This document shows positions 6,848-16,215 of a stretch of 64,000 bases of DNA, piece by piece. Where the stretch lies: positions 434,001 to 498,000 of the forward strand of contig CAVPWG010000004.1 of the NCBI GenBank assembly GCA_963709425.1. The letters are read 5' to 3'. The position numbers and the translations under genes are program-made. The stretch comes from JAICJC01 sp963709425 (GTDB taxonomy: Bacteria > Actinomycetota > Thermoleophilia > Gaiellales > JAICJC01). The notes beneath the pieces are model-generated. The model worked only from the letters and a program-made list of their open reading frames with translations. It was not told the origin of the DNA and did not search any database. The number at the start of each line of letters is the position of its first letter. The stretch's first letter is position 1.

Positions 6848-9826
6848 TTACCCGACCAGCACGCTCACGATCTCGTGGGGGCCGTACGGAATGACGATGC
6901 CGTCGCCGTCCGTCTCGAGCGGCTCGCCCGGATCCTCCAGCAGGTTGCACAATCGAGCATTGGTGAACGGCACGCCGACGCGAAGCCGCCCCGTGCCGCG
7001 GGCCCCGTGCGCTTCGTAGAGCCGGAGGACGAGCGCGTCTGAGTCCTCGGCCCGTTTCACGGTGTCGAGCATCAGGTTCGGGTCGTCGACCGAGAAGAAG
7101 GAGCGTGGATCGGCGCCGCCGGGCGCCCACCGAAGCGGGGTCTCGAACCGCGCCGCCTCGCCGACCACGCCGGCGTCGCGCCAGCCGCGGGCATGCGGGA
7201 AGACGGCGTAGGCGAACTCGTGCCGGCCGACGTCGGCCTGGGGATCGGGCTCGGTCGGCGAGCGCAGGAGGCTGATCCGCATCTCGTTCCCGTGGGTCGA
7301 GTAGCCGTACTTGCAATCGGTCAGGAGCGCGACGCCGAAGCCGTGCTCGGAGAGGTCGGCGAACCGATGCCCGGGCACCTCGTAGCGGGCCAGGTCGTGG
7401 CTCGTGGAGTAGTGCGTCGGTCGCTCGGTGCAGCCGAACTGCATCTGGTAGGTCGCGTTCGGGCTCCGCACGCCGACGGGGAACAGCACCTTCAGCATCG
7501 TGTGCGACTCGCGCCAGTCGATCTCGCAGTGGAATTCGAGCCGCCGCGCGCCCGCGTCGAGGCGCACGACCTGCCGCATCGTGCTGGCCCGCCCGACCGG
7601 CCGCTCGAACGCCACCTCGGCCCGCAACGGCCCGGTCGATCGGAGCTCGCATGACGTCGCGGGCGGGCAGTCGGCCACCGTCTCCAGATGGAACGGGTCG
7701 ACGTCCCACGCATCGAACGCCGTCGGGTGGTCGTCGTAGACCTGGAGCACGTTCCCCGGCCGGGCGAGCGCCTCGCGTCCGGTCCCGAGCGCCACCAGCG
7801 AGCGAACGAGGCCGTCGCGGCCCAGCTCGGCCCGCAGGACCCCGTTCTCGAGCACGACTCCATCCCCGGACTCCGTGGCCGAGACGGCCCCGGGCGGCGC
7901 CGGCTCGACGACGCCGAACCCGTACGGGGGCGCCGCAACCCAGACCGGCTCGCCGTCCGGCCCCGAGGCCACCTCGGCCCGCCCGAAGCCGATCGTGTTG
8001 AACGGCGTCGAGTCGCCGCCCTGCCCCGCCAGCGCCGCCAACGCGTCCTCCGCGATGTCGTCGGCACCGGCGCGCACCGCCGCGTGGTCGCGGGCGGCGT
8101 CCTCGTACACGAGCGAGACGCTCGACCCCGGCAGAATGTCGTGGAACTGGTTCAGGAGCAGGAGCTGCCACAGCTCGGCCAGACGGCCGCCGGGATGCTC
8201 CGCGCCGGTCGTGCGCGCGGCGAGTGCTGCCAGGAGATCGGCGTCGTGCATGGCCCGCTCCCCCTCCCGGTTCCCGCGCTTGACCGCGGCCTGGGTCGTG
8301 TACGTGCCGCGGTGGTACTCGAAGTACAGCTCGCCGACGATGGTTGGGAGCTCCTTGGCGTCGGCCTCGAGCGAGGCGAAGAACTCGTCGGAGGACGTCA
8401 TCGACGTGCGCGGCACACCCTGGAGGTCACGCACCCGCCGCAGCCGCTCGAGCATCTCCGGCGTCGGCCCGCCGCCGCCGTCGCCGTAGCCGAACAGCAG
8501 CAGGCTGCGCCCCGAACGGTCGTGGTCCTTGTAGTGGCGCGCGCTCCGGCGGAGCTCTTCCACCTCGGCGGTCGCGTTGTAGGTGTCGGCGGGCGGGAAG
8601 TGAGCGAGCACCTCCGAGCCGTCGATCCCCTGCCACGTGAACGTGTGATGCGGCGGCGGGTTGAACCGGTTCCACGAGAGCTTCTGGGTCAGGAAGCGGC
8701 CGATCCCGGCGCCGCGCATGATCTGCGGGAGCTGGCCGTTGTAGCCGAACACGTCCGGGTTCCAGAACTCGCGGCAGCGGCGGCCGAGCTCGCGCTCGAA
8801 GAACCGCTGGCCGTGCAGGAACTGGCGGACGAGCGACTCACCCGACGGCAGGTTGCAGTCCGGCTCGACCCACGTGCCGCCCACGGGCAGCCACCTGCCG
8901 GCCTCGGCGTGCCGGAGGATGCGCTCGTACAGGTCGCGGCTCCGCGTGCGGATCCAGTCGTACTGCTGGGCCTGCGAGCAGGCGAACCGGAACTCCGGAT
9001 AGCGCTCCATGTAGGCGGTCTGCGAGCTGAAGGTGCGCACCAGCTTGCGCTGTGTCTCGGCCAGCGGCCACAACCACGCGGTGTCGATATGGGCGTGGCC
9101 CATCGCCGAGATCTCGTGGGCGTGCGAGCCGTTTCGGTTGGCCAGGAGTGCCGTCAGGATCGCCTCGGCCTCGTCCCAGGTCGAGCGGTCGTGCTCGACC
9201 CACACGTTGCAGAAGCGGTTCAGCTCGGAGAGGAGCCGGCCGGCCCACGACTCGTCGAGCCCGGTGACGGCGTCCGCCTCGAGCCGGCGGAGGACGTCGA
9301 GGTCGTGGTGCAGGTCCCACGCCCGGCGGTCGAAGCGGGCGATCCGGCAGCGATCGAGCACGACCGGCTCGAGCGACGCGTAGGGCCGCGGGAGCTCGCC
9401 GAACTTGCCGTTGCAGGCCAGCTCGACGCGTACGTCGAGCCGCTCGCCGCCGGCCGCCGGCTCGAGGACGGGCGCGTCGACCCTGGCGCCCTCCGGGCTC
9501 GAGTTCAGGCCCTGGACCGGGCGCCCGCCGATCCAGAGCGTCGCCTCGCTGTGACTCACCCACAGCAGGTCGACCCGCTCTCCGGCCCACTCCTCGGGGA
9601 CCGTCGCCTCCAGCCGAAACCAGTACGTCGCCCACAACGGCCCGAACCGCTCGCCCAGCCCGGCGTCGCGGTACTCCAACTCGTCGGCGTCCTGGGCCGC
9701 GATCCGGTCGACCGGCCCCGCGACCCGGAGCGAGTCGGGATCGCGCACGTCCGCGTGGATCAAGTCGCGGATTCTCCCGCCGACCTGGGCGATCCGATCG
9801 CGCGTGTACCGGGGGTGGCGCTGCAC
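6848..9826 (-). CDS. Alpha-mannosidase, glycoside hydrolase family 38
   Basis: Retaining exo-mannosidase that releases mannose from oligosaccharides or glycosides. It has 992 residues, normal for GH38. The catalytic domain starts near residue 240 with the zinc-binding HAHIDTAWLWPL. The nucleophile Asp is in FWNPDVFGYNGQLP near residue 357, and further metal-ligand His candidates occur around 520-580. The C-terminal beta-sandwich domains occupy the last ~400 residues. No signal peptide is seen, so it is cytoplasmic and would act on material imported by the convergent ABC transporter. The start is GTG at 9826; a TAGGGT box lies 10 bases upstream. Confidence 0.93.
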   Translation of the reverse strand: MQRHPRYTRDRIAQVGGRIRDLIHADVRDPDSLRVAGPVDRIAAQDADELEYRDAGLGERFGPLWATYWFRLEATVPEEWAGERVDLLWVSHSEATLWIGGRPVQGLNSSPEGARVDAPVLEPAAGGERLDVRVELACNGKFGELPRPYASLEPVVLDRCRIARFDRRAWDLHHDLDVLRRLEADAVTGLDESWAGRLLSELNRFCNVWVEHDRSTWDEAEAILTALLANRNGSHAHEISAMGHAHIDTAWLWPLAETQRKLVRTFSSQTAYMERYPEFRFACSQAQQYDWIRTRSRDLYERILRHAEAGRWLPVGGTWVEPDCNLPSGESLVRQFLHGQRFFERELGRRCREFWNPDVFGYNGQLPQIMRGAGIGRFLTQKLSWNRFNPPPHHTFTWQGIDGSEVLAHFPPADTYNATAEVEELRRSARHYKDHDRSGRSLLLFGYGDGGGGPTPEMLERLRRVRDLQGVPRTSMTSSDEFFASLEADAKELPTIVGELYFEYHRGTYTTQAAVKRGNREGERAMHDADLLAALAARTTGAEHPGGRLAELWQLLLLNQFHDILPGSSVSLVYEDAARDHAAVRAGADDIAEDALAALAGQGGDSTPFNTIGFGRAEVASGPDGEPVWVAAPPYGFGVVEPAPPGAVSATESGDGVVLENGVLRAELGRDGLVRSLVALGTGREALARPGNVLQVYDDHPTAFDAWDVDPFHLETVADCPPATSCELRSTGPLRAEVAFERPVGRASTMRQVVRLDAGARRLEFHCEIDWRESHTMLKVLFPVGVRSPNATYQMQFGCTERPTHYSTSHDLARYEVPGHRFADLSEHGFGVALLTDCKYGYSTHGNEMRISLLRSPTEPDPQADVGRHEFAYAVFPHARGWRDAGVVGEAARFETPLRWAPGGADPRSFFSVDDPNLMLDTVKRAEDSDALVLRLYEAHGARGTGRLRVGVPFTNARLCNLLEDPGEPLETDGDGIVIPYGPHEIVSVLVG

Positions 9827-9863
9827 GGCTCGCGCAACCCTAGATGGTTGATGGTCGAGCGGC

Positions 9864-10580
9864 TCAGAGCTCGGTGCGCACCAGCGCCCGCGCGCCCAGC
9901 CAGCACGCGAAGGCGGCGGCCGCCGCGAGGATCACGACGGCGGCCGCCGGTCCGACCACGGGGGCGGCCGCTTCGGGGAAGCGCTCGGCGACCAGCGCCC
10001 GGCCGTAGGCGGCGATCGAGAGCCTGGAGGCCGACGCCGCGAACGTTGCGATCGAGCCCTCCCAGAGGAGCACGTAGAGCACGCCGATCACGATCGGCCT
10101 GCGCGTCCGAAGCGAGAGCCAGGTCGCGACGCCGCAGTAGGCGAGCGTGGCGAACGCCACGCCGGCGACCGGCCACGCCAGAGCCGAAAGATTGGTCTCG
10201 CCCTTCAGGATGAGGATCGCCGAGAGCACGAGGCTCGGGACGAGCAGGACGAGGGTGGCCGTCCACGCCGCCGCGATCTTGGTGGCGATGAGGCCCAGGC
10301 GCGACTGAGGCGTCGCGACCAGGTAGAGGATCGTGCCGTCCTCGCGCTCGTCGCCGATCGCGCTCACGCCGATGACGAGCGCGACCACGGCCGCGATCGT
10401 CGGGACGAAGAGCTGCTGGACGAGGTGCGAGTAGAACTCGAGGTGGTCGGCGTCGGCGCGGGCGGCGACCGCGTAGACGAACGCCATCAGGACCGGCGCT
10501 CCCGCCAGCAGGGCGAGGACGATCGTGCGCCGCTGGAGGAGCAGCGACCGCAGGGTCAGGCCGTAGACCGGCCAGATCAC
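9864..10580 (-). CDS. ABC-2 type transporter permease
   Basis: Membrane subunit of an exporter-type ABC system, 238 residues with about six hydrophobic segments (for example FVPTIAAVVALVIGVSAIG and LAYCGVATWLSL). It contains the ABC-2 pattern GDEREDGTILYLVATPQSR, seen in NosY/YhaP-like permeases. GTG at 10580 overlaps the ATPase stop (GTGA). It is the last gene of a four-gene operon (ATPase-permease-ATPase-permease). Confidence 0.88.
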   Translation of the reverse strand: MIWPVYGLTLRSLLLQRRTIVLALLAGAPVLMAFVYAVAARADADHLEFYSHLVQQLFVPTIAAVVALVIGVSAIGDEREDGTILYLVATPQSRLGLIATKIAAAWTATLVLLVPSLVLSAILILKGETNLSALAWPVAGVAFATLAYCGVATWLSLRTRRPIVIGVLYVLLWEGSIATFAASASRLSIAAYGRALVAERFPEAAAPVVGPAAAVVILAAAAAFACWLGARALVRTEL

Positions 10581-11518
10581 CGGCCGGCTCCCCGCGCGCG
10601 CTCGTGCAGGTAGGCGTAGACGCTCTCGAGGTCGTCGCCGACGGGCTCGATCCGGCGGATGACCGTGTCCGTGCGCTTCGCCAGGGTCGGAAGCACACGG
10701 CTGAACCGGTCGACGTCGGCGGTCTCGAACTCGAGCGTGCCGTCCTGGAAGCGCACGGCGTCGACGACGCCGTCGTCGACGAGCGCGCCGGCGAGCGGGC
10801 GGCCGTCGCCGCCGGCGGCCACGCGGATCGTCCGGGGCCGCTCGCTGATCAACTGGCGGATGGCGGTCGTCTGGCCCTCGGCGACCAGATGGCCGTTCAC
10901 GAGCACGAGCACCTGCGGCGCCATCCGCTCGACCTCGTGCAGGACGTGTGACGACACGATAACGGTGCGCCCCTCGTCGCCCAGCCGGTGCAGCACGTCG
11001 ATGATCTCGCGCCGCTGCGCCGGATCGAGGCCGTTCAGCGGCTCGTCGAGCAGCAACAGGTCGGGCTCGTGGGCGAGCGCCTGGGCCAGCTTCACACGCT
11101 GGCGCATGCCGTGCGAGAACCCGCCCACCCTGCGCTCCGCGACGTCGATCAGGCCGACCGTCTCGAGCGCCGTCCGGGCGGCGGCGTCCGGATCCGCGAC
11201 CTTGTGCAGCCGCGCGCACAGCCGGACGACCTCGTGCGCGGTCAGGAACGGCCACGGCGGGCTCTGGTCGGGGACGACGCCGACCCGCGCGTACACGTCG
11301 GGGTGTCGCCGCGGCTCGACGCCGAAGATGCGCACGGCACCCGCGCTCGGCGAGGTGAAGCCGGCGCACAGCTTGAGAGTCGTCGACTTGCCGGCGCCGT
11401 TGTGGCCGAGCAGGCCCGTGACGCCCGGCCCGACCGCGAACGAGACGTCGGCCACGGCAACGGTGTCGCCGTACCAGCGCGAGACGCCGGTGAACTCGAT
11501 CGCCGGCTGGTCGCTCAT
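10577..11518 (-). CDS. ABC transporter ATP-binding protein
   Basis: ATPase partner of the permease that follows. 313 residues with Walker A GHNGAGKST, an altered signature FSHGMRQRVKLAQAL, Walker B LLLLDEPLNGLDPAQ and switch His in IVSSHVLHEVER. A C-terminal accessory domain of about 90 residues follows the nucleotide-binding domain, as in CcmA/NatA-like exporters. Its ATG overlaps the stop of the upstream permease gene. The transported substrate is unknown. Confidence 0.9.
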   Translation of the reverse strand: MSDQPAIEFTGVSRWYGDTVAVADVSFAVGPGVTGLLGHNGAGKSTTLKLCAGFTSPSAGAVRIFGVEPRRHPDVYARVGVVPDQSPPWPFLTAHEVVRLCARLHKVADPDAAARTALETVGLIDVAERRVGGFSHGMRQRVKLAQALAHEPDLLLLDEPLNGLDPAQRREIIDVLHRLGDEGRTVIVSSHVLHEVERMAPQVLVLVNGHLVAEGQTTAIRQLISERPRTIRVAAGGDGRPLAGALVDDGVVDAVRFQDGTLEFETADVDRFSRVLPTLAKRTDTVIRRIEPVGDDLESVYAYLHERARGAGR

Positions 11519-12381
11519 CGCTCGTCTCCGCGGAACCGCCATGTCAGCACCAGCACCGAGAGGACGATCAGCGCGAGCCACGTGAGCGCCCACGCCGTGT
11601 CGGTCGGATGGCCGATGGTGGGCGAGTCGGGGTAGAGGTTGCGGGCGGTGTGGATCGGCACGGCCGCGAACGCGAACAGGCGCAGGTTGTCGGCGTTCTC
11701 GAGGCTGTCGGCCAGGATGCCGGCGACGATTGTGGGGACGATCAGGAACGCCAGGTACCCGCCGATCGCAAACGTCCGCCGGCTGGTGAGCGACGAGATC
11801 GCCAGGCCGACGAACGCGAAGTAGAGGGCGATGGCTGTGCCCGATGCGACGATCCGCGGGATGTCGTGCGTGTGCTGCTGGACGTACCCCAGCGGGTGCG
11901 TGGCGAAGAGGACGTTGCCCCCGAAGAGGATCGCGGGCGGCAGCACGGTCACGAGCAGGAGCGGGAGGATCGCGGCCAGCGCCTTCCCGACCACGTAGTC
12001 GCCGCGGCTCACGGCGGTCGCGAAGTAGAGCGCGAGCGTGCCGTCGCGCCGGTCCGGGCAGAGCAGCTCCGGCGTGATGACCACCGCGAACACGAGGATG
12101 ACGAGGCCGATGATGTCCGAGTAGTCGCTGTAGGGCAGCACCGTCGCCAGGTTCTCGTTGATGCTCGACGCGAAGAGGGCCCGGAGGCCCAGCACGATCA
12201 GCGCGGGGAAGAACGCGATCAGCGTGAGCGTGATCGGAATGATCTTCGCCTTCCATCCCCGCTTGGCACCGAGCGCCCGAAGCGCGCTCCAGCGCGTCAT
12301 CGACCAGAGGGCGGCGAGCCGGCCGCTGCGAGGCCCGTCGTAGCGGTGGAAGCGGACGTCGTGGACGCGCCCCTCGATCAC
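11515..12381 (-). CDS. ABC transporter permease
   Basis: Exporter membrane subunit, 288 residues. The start GTG at 12381 is fixed by a GTGA overlap with the preceding ATPase; the long in-frame upstream extension is antisense shadow. A cytoplasmic N-terminus of about 45 residues precedes helices such as IIPITLTLIAFFPALIVLGL. The motif CPDRRDGTLALYFATAVSR matches the loop of ABC-2 permeases and resembles the paralogous permease downstream. It probably pairs with the ATPase at 12378-13310. Confidence 0.87.
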   Translation of the reverse strand: MIEGRVHDVRFHRYDGPRSGRLAALWSMTRWSALRALGAKRGWKAKIIPITLTLIAFFPALIVLGLRALFASSINENLATVLPYSDYSDIIGLVILVFAVVITPELLCPDRRDGTLALYFATAVSRGDYVVGKALAAILPLLLVTVLPPAILFGGNVLFATHPLGYVQQHTHDIPRIVASGTAIALYFAFVGLAISSLTSRRTFAIGGYLAFLIVPTIVAGILADSLENADNLRLFAFAAVPIHTARNLYPDSPTIGHPTDTAWALTWLALIVLSVLVLTWRFRGDER

Positions 12382-13310
12382 GTCAGGTCTCCGATCAGCG
12401 CGTCCTCGAGTGTGGGGCCCGCAGGGCGCAGCTCGCGCAGGCCGGCGTCGGTGTCGGCGGCGGCGTCGCGAACCGCCCGCAGCATCGCGTCGGCGTCGGG
12501 GCCGGAGACGAGAACGTGGTCGTCGCGGACCGACGCCACGACGCCCGCGGCCTCGAGCCGGGCGACGAATGCGGCCGTGTCGCCCGAGATGACCACCCGC
12601 GCTTCGCGCTCGCTGGCTCCGGCGGCGTCGGCCAGGCTGCGCGACGCCGCGACGCTGCCGTCGCGCAGCACGACCACTGCGTCGCACGTCCGGACGACGT
12701 CCTCGAGCACGTGCGACGACATGATGACGGCGATCCCGAGCTCGGCCGAGAGCCGGCGCACCAGCGTCAGCATCTCCTCGCGCCCGGCCGGGTCGAGCCC
12801 GTTCGTCGGCTCGTCCAGGATCACCAGGCTGGGCGAGTGGACGATCGCCTGGGCCAGGTTCGTGCGCTGCTTCATGCCGATCGAGAAGGTGCGGATGAGG
12901 CGGGAGCGCTCCTCCTCGAGCCCCACCTGAAAGAGCACCTCCGACGCGCGGAGCACCGCCACCCGGCGCGGGAGGCCGCGCAGCTCGCCCATGTGGACGA
13001 TGAAGTCGCGCGCGGTCATCCCCATCGGGAGGCACATGTTCTCGGGCATGTAGCCGAGCATGCGCCGGATCTCGCGTGCCTGGTGGGCCGAGTCCATCCC
13101 GAGCACCCGCACCTGGCCGGAGTCGGGCGTGACGAGCCCGAGCATCGCCTTCATGAACGTCGACTTTCCCGCGCCGTTCGCGCCGAGCAGGCCGAGCGCG
13201 GGGCTCGTCACGGACATCGACACGTCGTCGAGCGCCGTCACCTGCCCGAACCGCTTCGTCACGCCAGCGGCCTCGATCAGCGGCTGCTCGGAAGCCGTCA
13301 CGCTCACCAT
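12378..13310 (-). CDS. ABC transporter ATP-binding protein
   Basis: First gene of the tandem exporter operon, 310 residues. Walker A is GANGAGKST, the signature is the degenerate FSIGMKQRTNLAQAI, Walker B is LVILDEPTNGLDPAG, and the switch His is in IMSSHVLEDV. A C-terminal domain of about 80 residues is similar in size to that of the downstream ATPase, so the operon looks like a duplicated ATPase-permease unit. An ATG (13310) and an in-frame GTG (13301) are both possible starts. Confidence 0.9.
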   Translation of the reverse strand: MVSVTASEQPLIEAAGVTKRFGQVTALDDVSMSVTSPALGLLGANGAGKSTFMKAMLGLVTPDSGQVRVLGMDSAHQAREIRRMLGYMPENMCLPMGMTARDFIVHMGELRGLPRRVAVLRASEVLFQVGLEEERSRLIRTFSIGMKQRTNLAQAIVHSPSLVILDEPTNGLDPAGREEMLTLVRRLSAELGIAVIMSSHVLEDVVRTCDAVVVLRDGSVAASRSLADAAGASEREARVVISGDTAAFVARLEAAGVVASVRDDHVLVSGPDADAMLRAVRDAAADTDAGLRELRPAGPTLEDALIGDLT

Positions 13311-13337
13311 GGTAGGCGGGAACGAGTGGCAGGCCGG

Positions 13338-13853
13338 TCAGAGCCGGCGGGCGTAGCGCACGACGGGAAGCCGCCGGCCGCCGATGTCGTGCGGGGCGGT
13401 CGCGCCGTCCCACTCCCACCCGAGCCGCTCGTAGAACAACCGGGCGGCGGGGTTCGCCTCGAGCACCCACAGCCTGGCCTCGTCGTACCCGCTCCGGCGC
13501 ATATCGTCGACGCCCGCGGCGTGGAGCGCGCGGCCGATCCCCTGCCGCAGCCGGTCCGGGAGGACGTAGATCGCATACAGCTCACCGACGCGGGCCGACG
13601 CGTCGGCGTCGCGGCAGGGCCCGAAGGCCGCGAACCCGACGACGGCGCCGTCGGCCTCCGCGACGAACGCCCGGCGGCCCTCGGGCCCGCCCGGAAGCCG
13701 CTCGCGCCACCGCTCCGTGCGTGCCGCGACGTCCATCGCGTCGAGATACGCGTCCGCGATGACACCCCGGTACGCCACCCGCCACGACTCGACCTGAACG
13801 CGCGCGATCGCTTCCACGTCTCCGGCGACGGCTTCCCGGATGGCGAAGCTCAC
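13338..13853 (-). CDS. GNAT family N-acetyltransferase
   Basis: Acetyl-CoA-dependent acyltransferase of unknown substrate, 171 residues. The acetyl-CoA loop motif RQGIGRAL is near residue 106, after the beta-strand ELYAIYVLPDRL. The C-terminal NPAARLFYERLGWE is the usual GNAT motif B. The start is GTG at 13853. It is convergent with nothing and 27 bases upstream of the tandem ABC operon, but no shared function is evident. Confidence 0.9.
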   Translation of the reverse strand: MSFAIREAVAGDVEAIARVQVESWRVAYRGVIADAYLDAMDVAARTERWRERLPGGPEGRRAFVAEADGAVVGFAAFGPCRDADASARVGELYAIYVLPDRLRQGIGRALHAAGVDDMRRSGYDEARLWVLEANPAARLFYERLGWEWDGATAPHDIGGRRLPVVRYARRL

Positions 13854-13901
13854 CCGCTCAGACCGCGGTCATCCCTCCGTCCGCCGCCCATCCGGCGCCG
13901 C

Positions 13902-14303
13902 CTAGGTGCGGGAGCCCGGGACGCGGGCGGTGACCTGGATCTCGACCAGGATGCCGGGCACGGCGAACTGCGTGACGACCGTCGTCCGCGCCGGCCGGGG
14001 CGGGTCGAACCGCTCGCACCAGGCCCGGTTCCAGGCGGAGAAATCTCGAGCGGCGGCCAGGTAGCACTCGACGCGCAGGACGTCGCTCCAGCCGGCGCCG
14101 GCCTCGTCGAGCACGGTCCCCACGTCGCGGAACACCACGGCGACCTGCTCGTCGAACGTGTCTCCCGCGACCTCCAGCGTCGCCGGGTCGACGGCTGCGC
14201 GGCCCGAGAGCAGGAGCAGGTCGCCCGAGCGCACCGCGTCGGAGATCACGGGCTCGCCACCCCCCATGCTCAGGCCCGAGCCGATCGTGATGTGGTCCGG
14301 CAT
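13902..14303 (-). CDS. RidA/YjgF/TdcF family protein
   Basis: Probable enamine/imine deaminase-type protein of 133 residues. The conserved core is visible as GDLLLLSGRAAVDP (residues ~27-40) and the C-terminal PARTTVVTQFAVPGILVEIQ, including the Arg that binds the carboxylate in active RidA proteins. The start ATG at 14303 is preferred over an upstream in-frame one because a TATCCT box ends 7 bases before it. The gene is divergent from the aldolase gene, with a 56-base spacer. Confidence 0.88.
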   Translation of the reverse strand: MPDHITIGSGLSMGGGEPVISDAVRSGDLLLLSGRAAVDPATLEVAGDTFDEQVAVVFRDVGTVLDEAGAGWSDVLRVECYLAAARDFSAWNRAWCERFDPPRPARTTVVTQFAVPGILVEIQVTARVPGSRT

Positions 14304-14310
14304 CGGCTCT

Positions 14311-14316
14311 AGGATA
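14311..14316 (-). promoter_or_regulatory. -10 box of a leaderless-type promoter (RidA-like gene)
   Basis: TATCCT on the minus strand ends 7 bases before the ATG at 14303. No convincing -35 is seen at 17-18 bases. The spacing is the same as at several other first genes here. Confidence 0.45.
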
Positions 14317-14359
14317 GACCGCCGCCGTAGCCCGGCGGGACCACACCGGCCCGTCCACG

Positions 14360-15142
14360 ATGACCGAGAACCCCATCTCACGAGCGATCGCCGAGCGAGG
14401 CGTGGCCGTCGGCGCGATGCTTTTCGAATTCGACACGCCGCGCGTGATGCGGATCCTCGCCGCGTCCGGGGTCGACTTCGCCCTCTTCGACCTCGAGCAC
14501 ACCGCCTGGGATGCCGGGACGCTCCGCACGCTCTACGCCACCGGCCTCGGGACGGGCGTCTACCCCATCACCCGCGTCGTCCGCGCCCAGTACACGCTGA
14601 TCGCCACCGCGCTCGACGCGGGGTCGCGCGGCATCATGGCGCCGATGCTGGAGTCGGCCGACGACGCCCGGCTCCTGGTCGAGTCGGCCAAGTACCCTCC
14701 GATGGGGACGCGCGGCTTCGGCGTGATCATGCGCGACGAGCTCGAGGGCGGGCCGGCGGCCATGGCCGAGCGCGCCAACCGCGAGAACCTTGTGATCGCG
14801 CAGATCGAATCGCCGGCCGGGATCGAGAACGCCGAGTCGATCGTGTCGGTGCCGGGGATCGACGCCGTCTGGCTCGGGCAGTTCGACCTGTCGCTCTCGC
14901 TGGGCATCCCCGGCGAGTTCGGCCATCCCCGGTTCACCGAGGCGGTCGGACACCTGCTCGACGTGTGCCGGCAGAACGGGAAGCCGCTCGGCCAGATGAT
15001 CGCGTCGACCGCCGACGGGGCCGCGTCAGCGGCGCTCGGCTTCCAGATCCTCGCCTACGCCGACGTCTGGGTGTTCGAGAACGCGCTCCGCGACGAGATG
15101 GGCGCGCTCCGCCGGACCGTCACAGAACAGCGATCGGGTTGA
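14360..15142 (+). CDS. HpcH/HpaI aldolase/citrate lyase family protein
   Basis: Class II, metal-dependent pyruvate aldolase-type protein of 260 residues (TIM barrel). Characteristic segments are FALFDLEHTAWD (near residue 40, catalytic acid/His loop), RGIMAPMLESADDA (near 93) and IAQIESPAGIENAESI (near 150, metal-ligand Glu), followed by VWLGQFDLSLSLG (metal-ligand Asp). It likely cleaves or forms a 2-keto-3-deoxy or 4-hydroxy-2-oxo acid; the substrate is not identifiable. Its 3' end overlaps the convergent cyclase-family gene by 23 bases. Confidence 0.9.
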   Translation: MTENPISRAIAERGVAVGAMLFEFDTPRVMRILAASGVDFALFDLEHTAWDAGTLRTLYATGLGTGVYPITRVVRAQYTLIATALDAGSRGIMAPMLESADDARLLVESAKYPPMGTRGFGVIMRDELEGGPAAMAERANRENLVIAQIESPAGIENAESIVSVPGIDAVWLGQFDLSLSLGIPGEFGHPRFTEAVGHLLDVCRQNGKPLGQMIASTADGAASAALGFQILAYADVWVFENALRDEMGALRRTVTEQRSG

Positions 15143-16073
15143 ACGGCGACCCCGTTCCACCCTGGATGCGGAGCGGCGAGCACATGACGAGGAACTCCCA
15201 GCGCCCCTCCTCCTCACAGGCCTTGGCGATGTCCTCGAGCTGGAGGCTGTCGGACACGACCATCCCCATGGCCGTCACCTGGAGCGGGTGGATCGGGTAC
15301 GGCATGCCGTCCACGGTGCTCGGGACCGTCTCGCCGTCGCCGTCGGGCAGGAACGCGGCGATTCCGCGCTCATGCATCCACGGGATCGTGTCGACGTGCA
15401 GGCCCGCCTTCCCCTCGCCGTCGTAGCCGTTGTCCCACGGCCCGAGCTCGAGCCGGCGGCGGTGGTGGCCGGTGCGTAACACGAGGATGTCGCCCTCCGC
15501 CACCCGGACGCCCTGGGCCTGCTCGAGCTCCTCGAGCTCGGCGCGCGTCACCGCCACACCGGGCTCGAGCCACGGCACGCTGCGGTGGCGCGGCAGGTCG
15601 TAGAGGACGCCGCGCCCGATGACCCCGGTGGCGTGGTCGTCCATGTCGAGCACCTGCGCGCCCGTGCTCTTGACCGTGTCGGCCGGGCGGCCGCCGTACA
15701 GCTTGCCGTCGTAGGAGACGTGGTTCAGCGCGTCGATGTGGGTGTGGCAGTCTCCGTGACTCTCCATGCCGAGATAGCACGTCGCGAACCGCAGCTTTCC
15801 GGAGCCGACATCCCAGTCGTGCATCTGGGTCATGTGATGGACGGCGGGGCTGGGGTTGTCGGGGCCGGCCACCGTGTTGATCGGGATCGCCATCGACACA
15901 TGCCGGCCCGACTGCACGAGCGCGCATGCTCGCCGCACGTGCGCGGGGGTCAGCAGGTTCAGGGTGCCGCGGATGTCGTCGTCACCCCAGCGCCCCCAGT
16001 TCTTGACGGATTCGAAGATGGCCTCGAACTCCTCGAGCGACACGTTCGCGGGTCGACGTTGGATGGTGCTCAT
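15120..16073 (-). CDS. Cyclase family protein (kynurenine formamidase-like metal hydrolase)
   Basis: Putative metal-dependent hydrolase of the Pfam Cyclase family, 317 residues. The metal-binding motif is CHTHIDALNH near residue 112, a variant of HGTHxDxPxH. The conserved tail is PLRIQGGTGSPFNPIAVL. The start ATG at 16073 has a clear Shine-Dalgarno (AGAGGAG, 8 bases upstream), which rules out the longer upstream reading. It is paralogous to the protein at 48353-49267. The substrate (ester, lactone or formamide) is unknown. Its convergent overlap with the aldolase gene may reflect linked catabolism (inference). Confidence 0.88.
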   Translation of the reverse strand: MSTIQRRPANVSLEEFEAIFESVKNWGRWGDDDIRGTLNLLTPAHVRRACALVQSGRHVSMAIPINTVAGPDNPSPAVHHMTQMHDWDVGSGKLRFATCYLGMESHGDCHTHIDALNHVSYDGKLYGGRPADTVKSTGAQVLDMDDHATGVIGRGVLYDLPRHRSVPWLEPGVAVTRAELEELEQAQGVRVAEGDILVLRTGHHRRRLELGPWDNGYDGEGKAGLHVDTIPWMHERGIAAFLPDGDGETVPSTVDGMPYPIHPLQVTAMGMVVSDSLQLEDIAKACEEEGRWEFLVMCSPLRIQGGTGSPFNPIAVL

Positions 16074-16215
16074 CCGGGCCACTCCTCTTGCCGGCGATGT
16101 CCGTCGACCAGGATCGAACAGCACGGCGACCGAGCCTGTCAAGGACGGCGGACGCGGAGCGCGGCTGCGCGCGGCCGGCGGCGATCTTGGGTAGCGTCCA
16201 GGACCCGACGGTCCC

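Noticed and set aside
5604..8171. Minus-strand ORF of 855 codons
   Set aside because: Antisense to the ABC ATPase in one half and in another frame of the GH38 gene in the other; no domain is readable.
16192..16197. TAGCGT before the ATPase gene at 16216 as a leaderless box
   Set aside because: It ends 18 bases before the start, so the transcript would have a short leader; not counted with the leaderless set.
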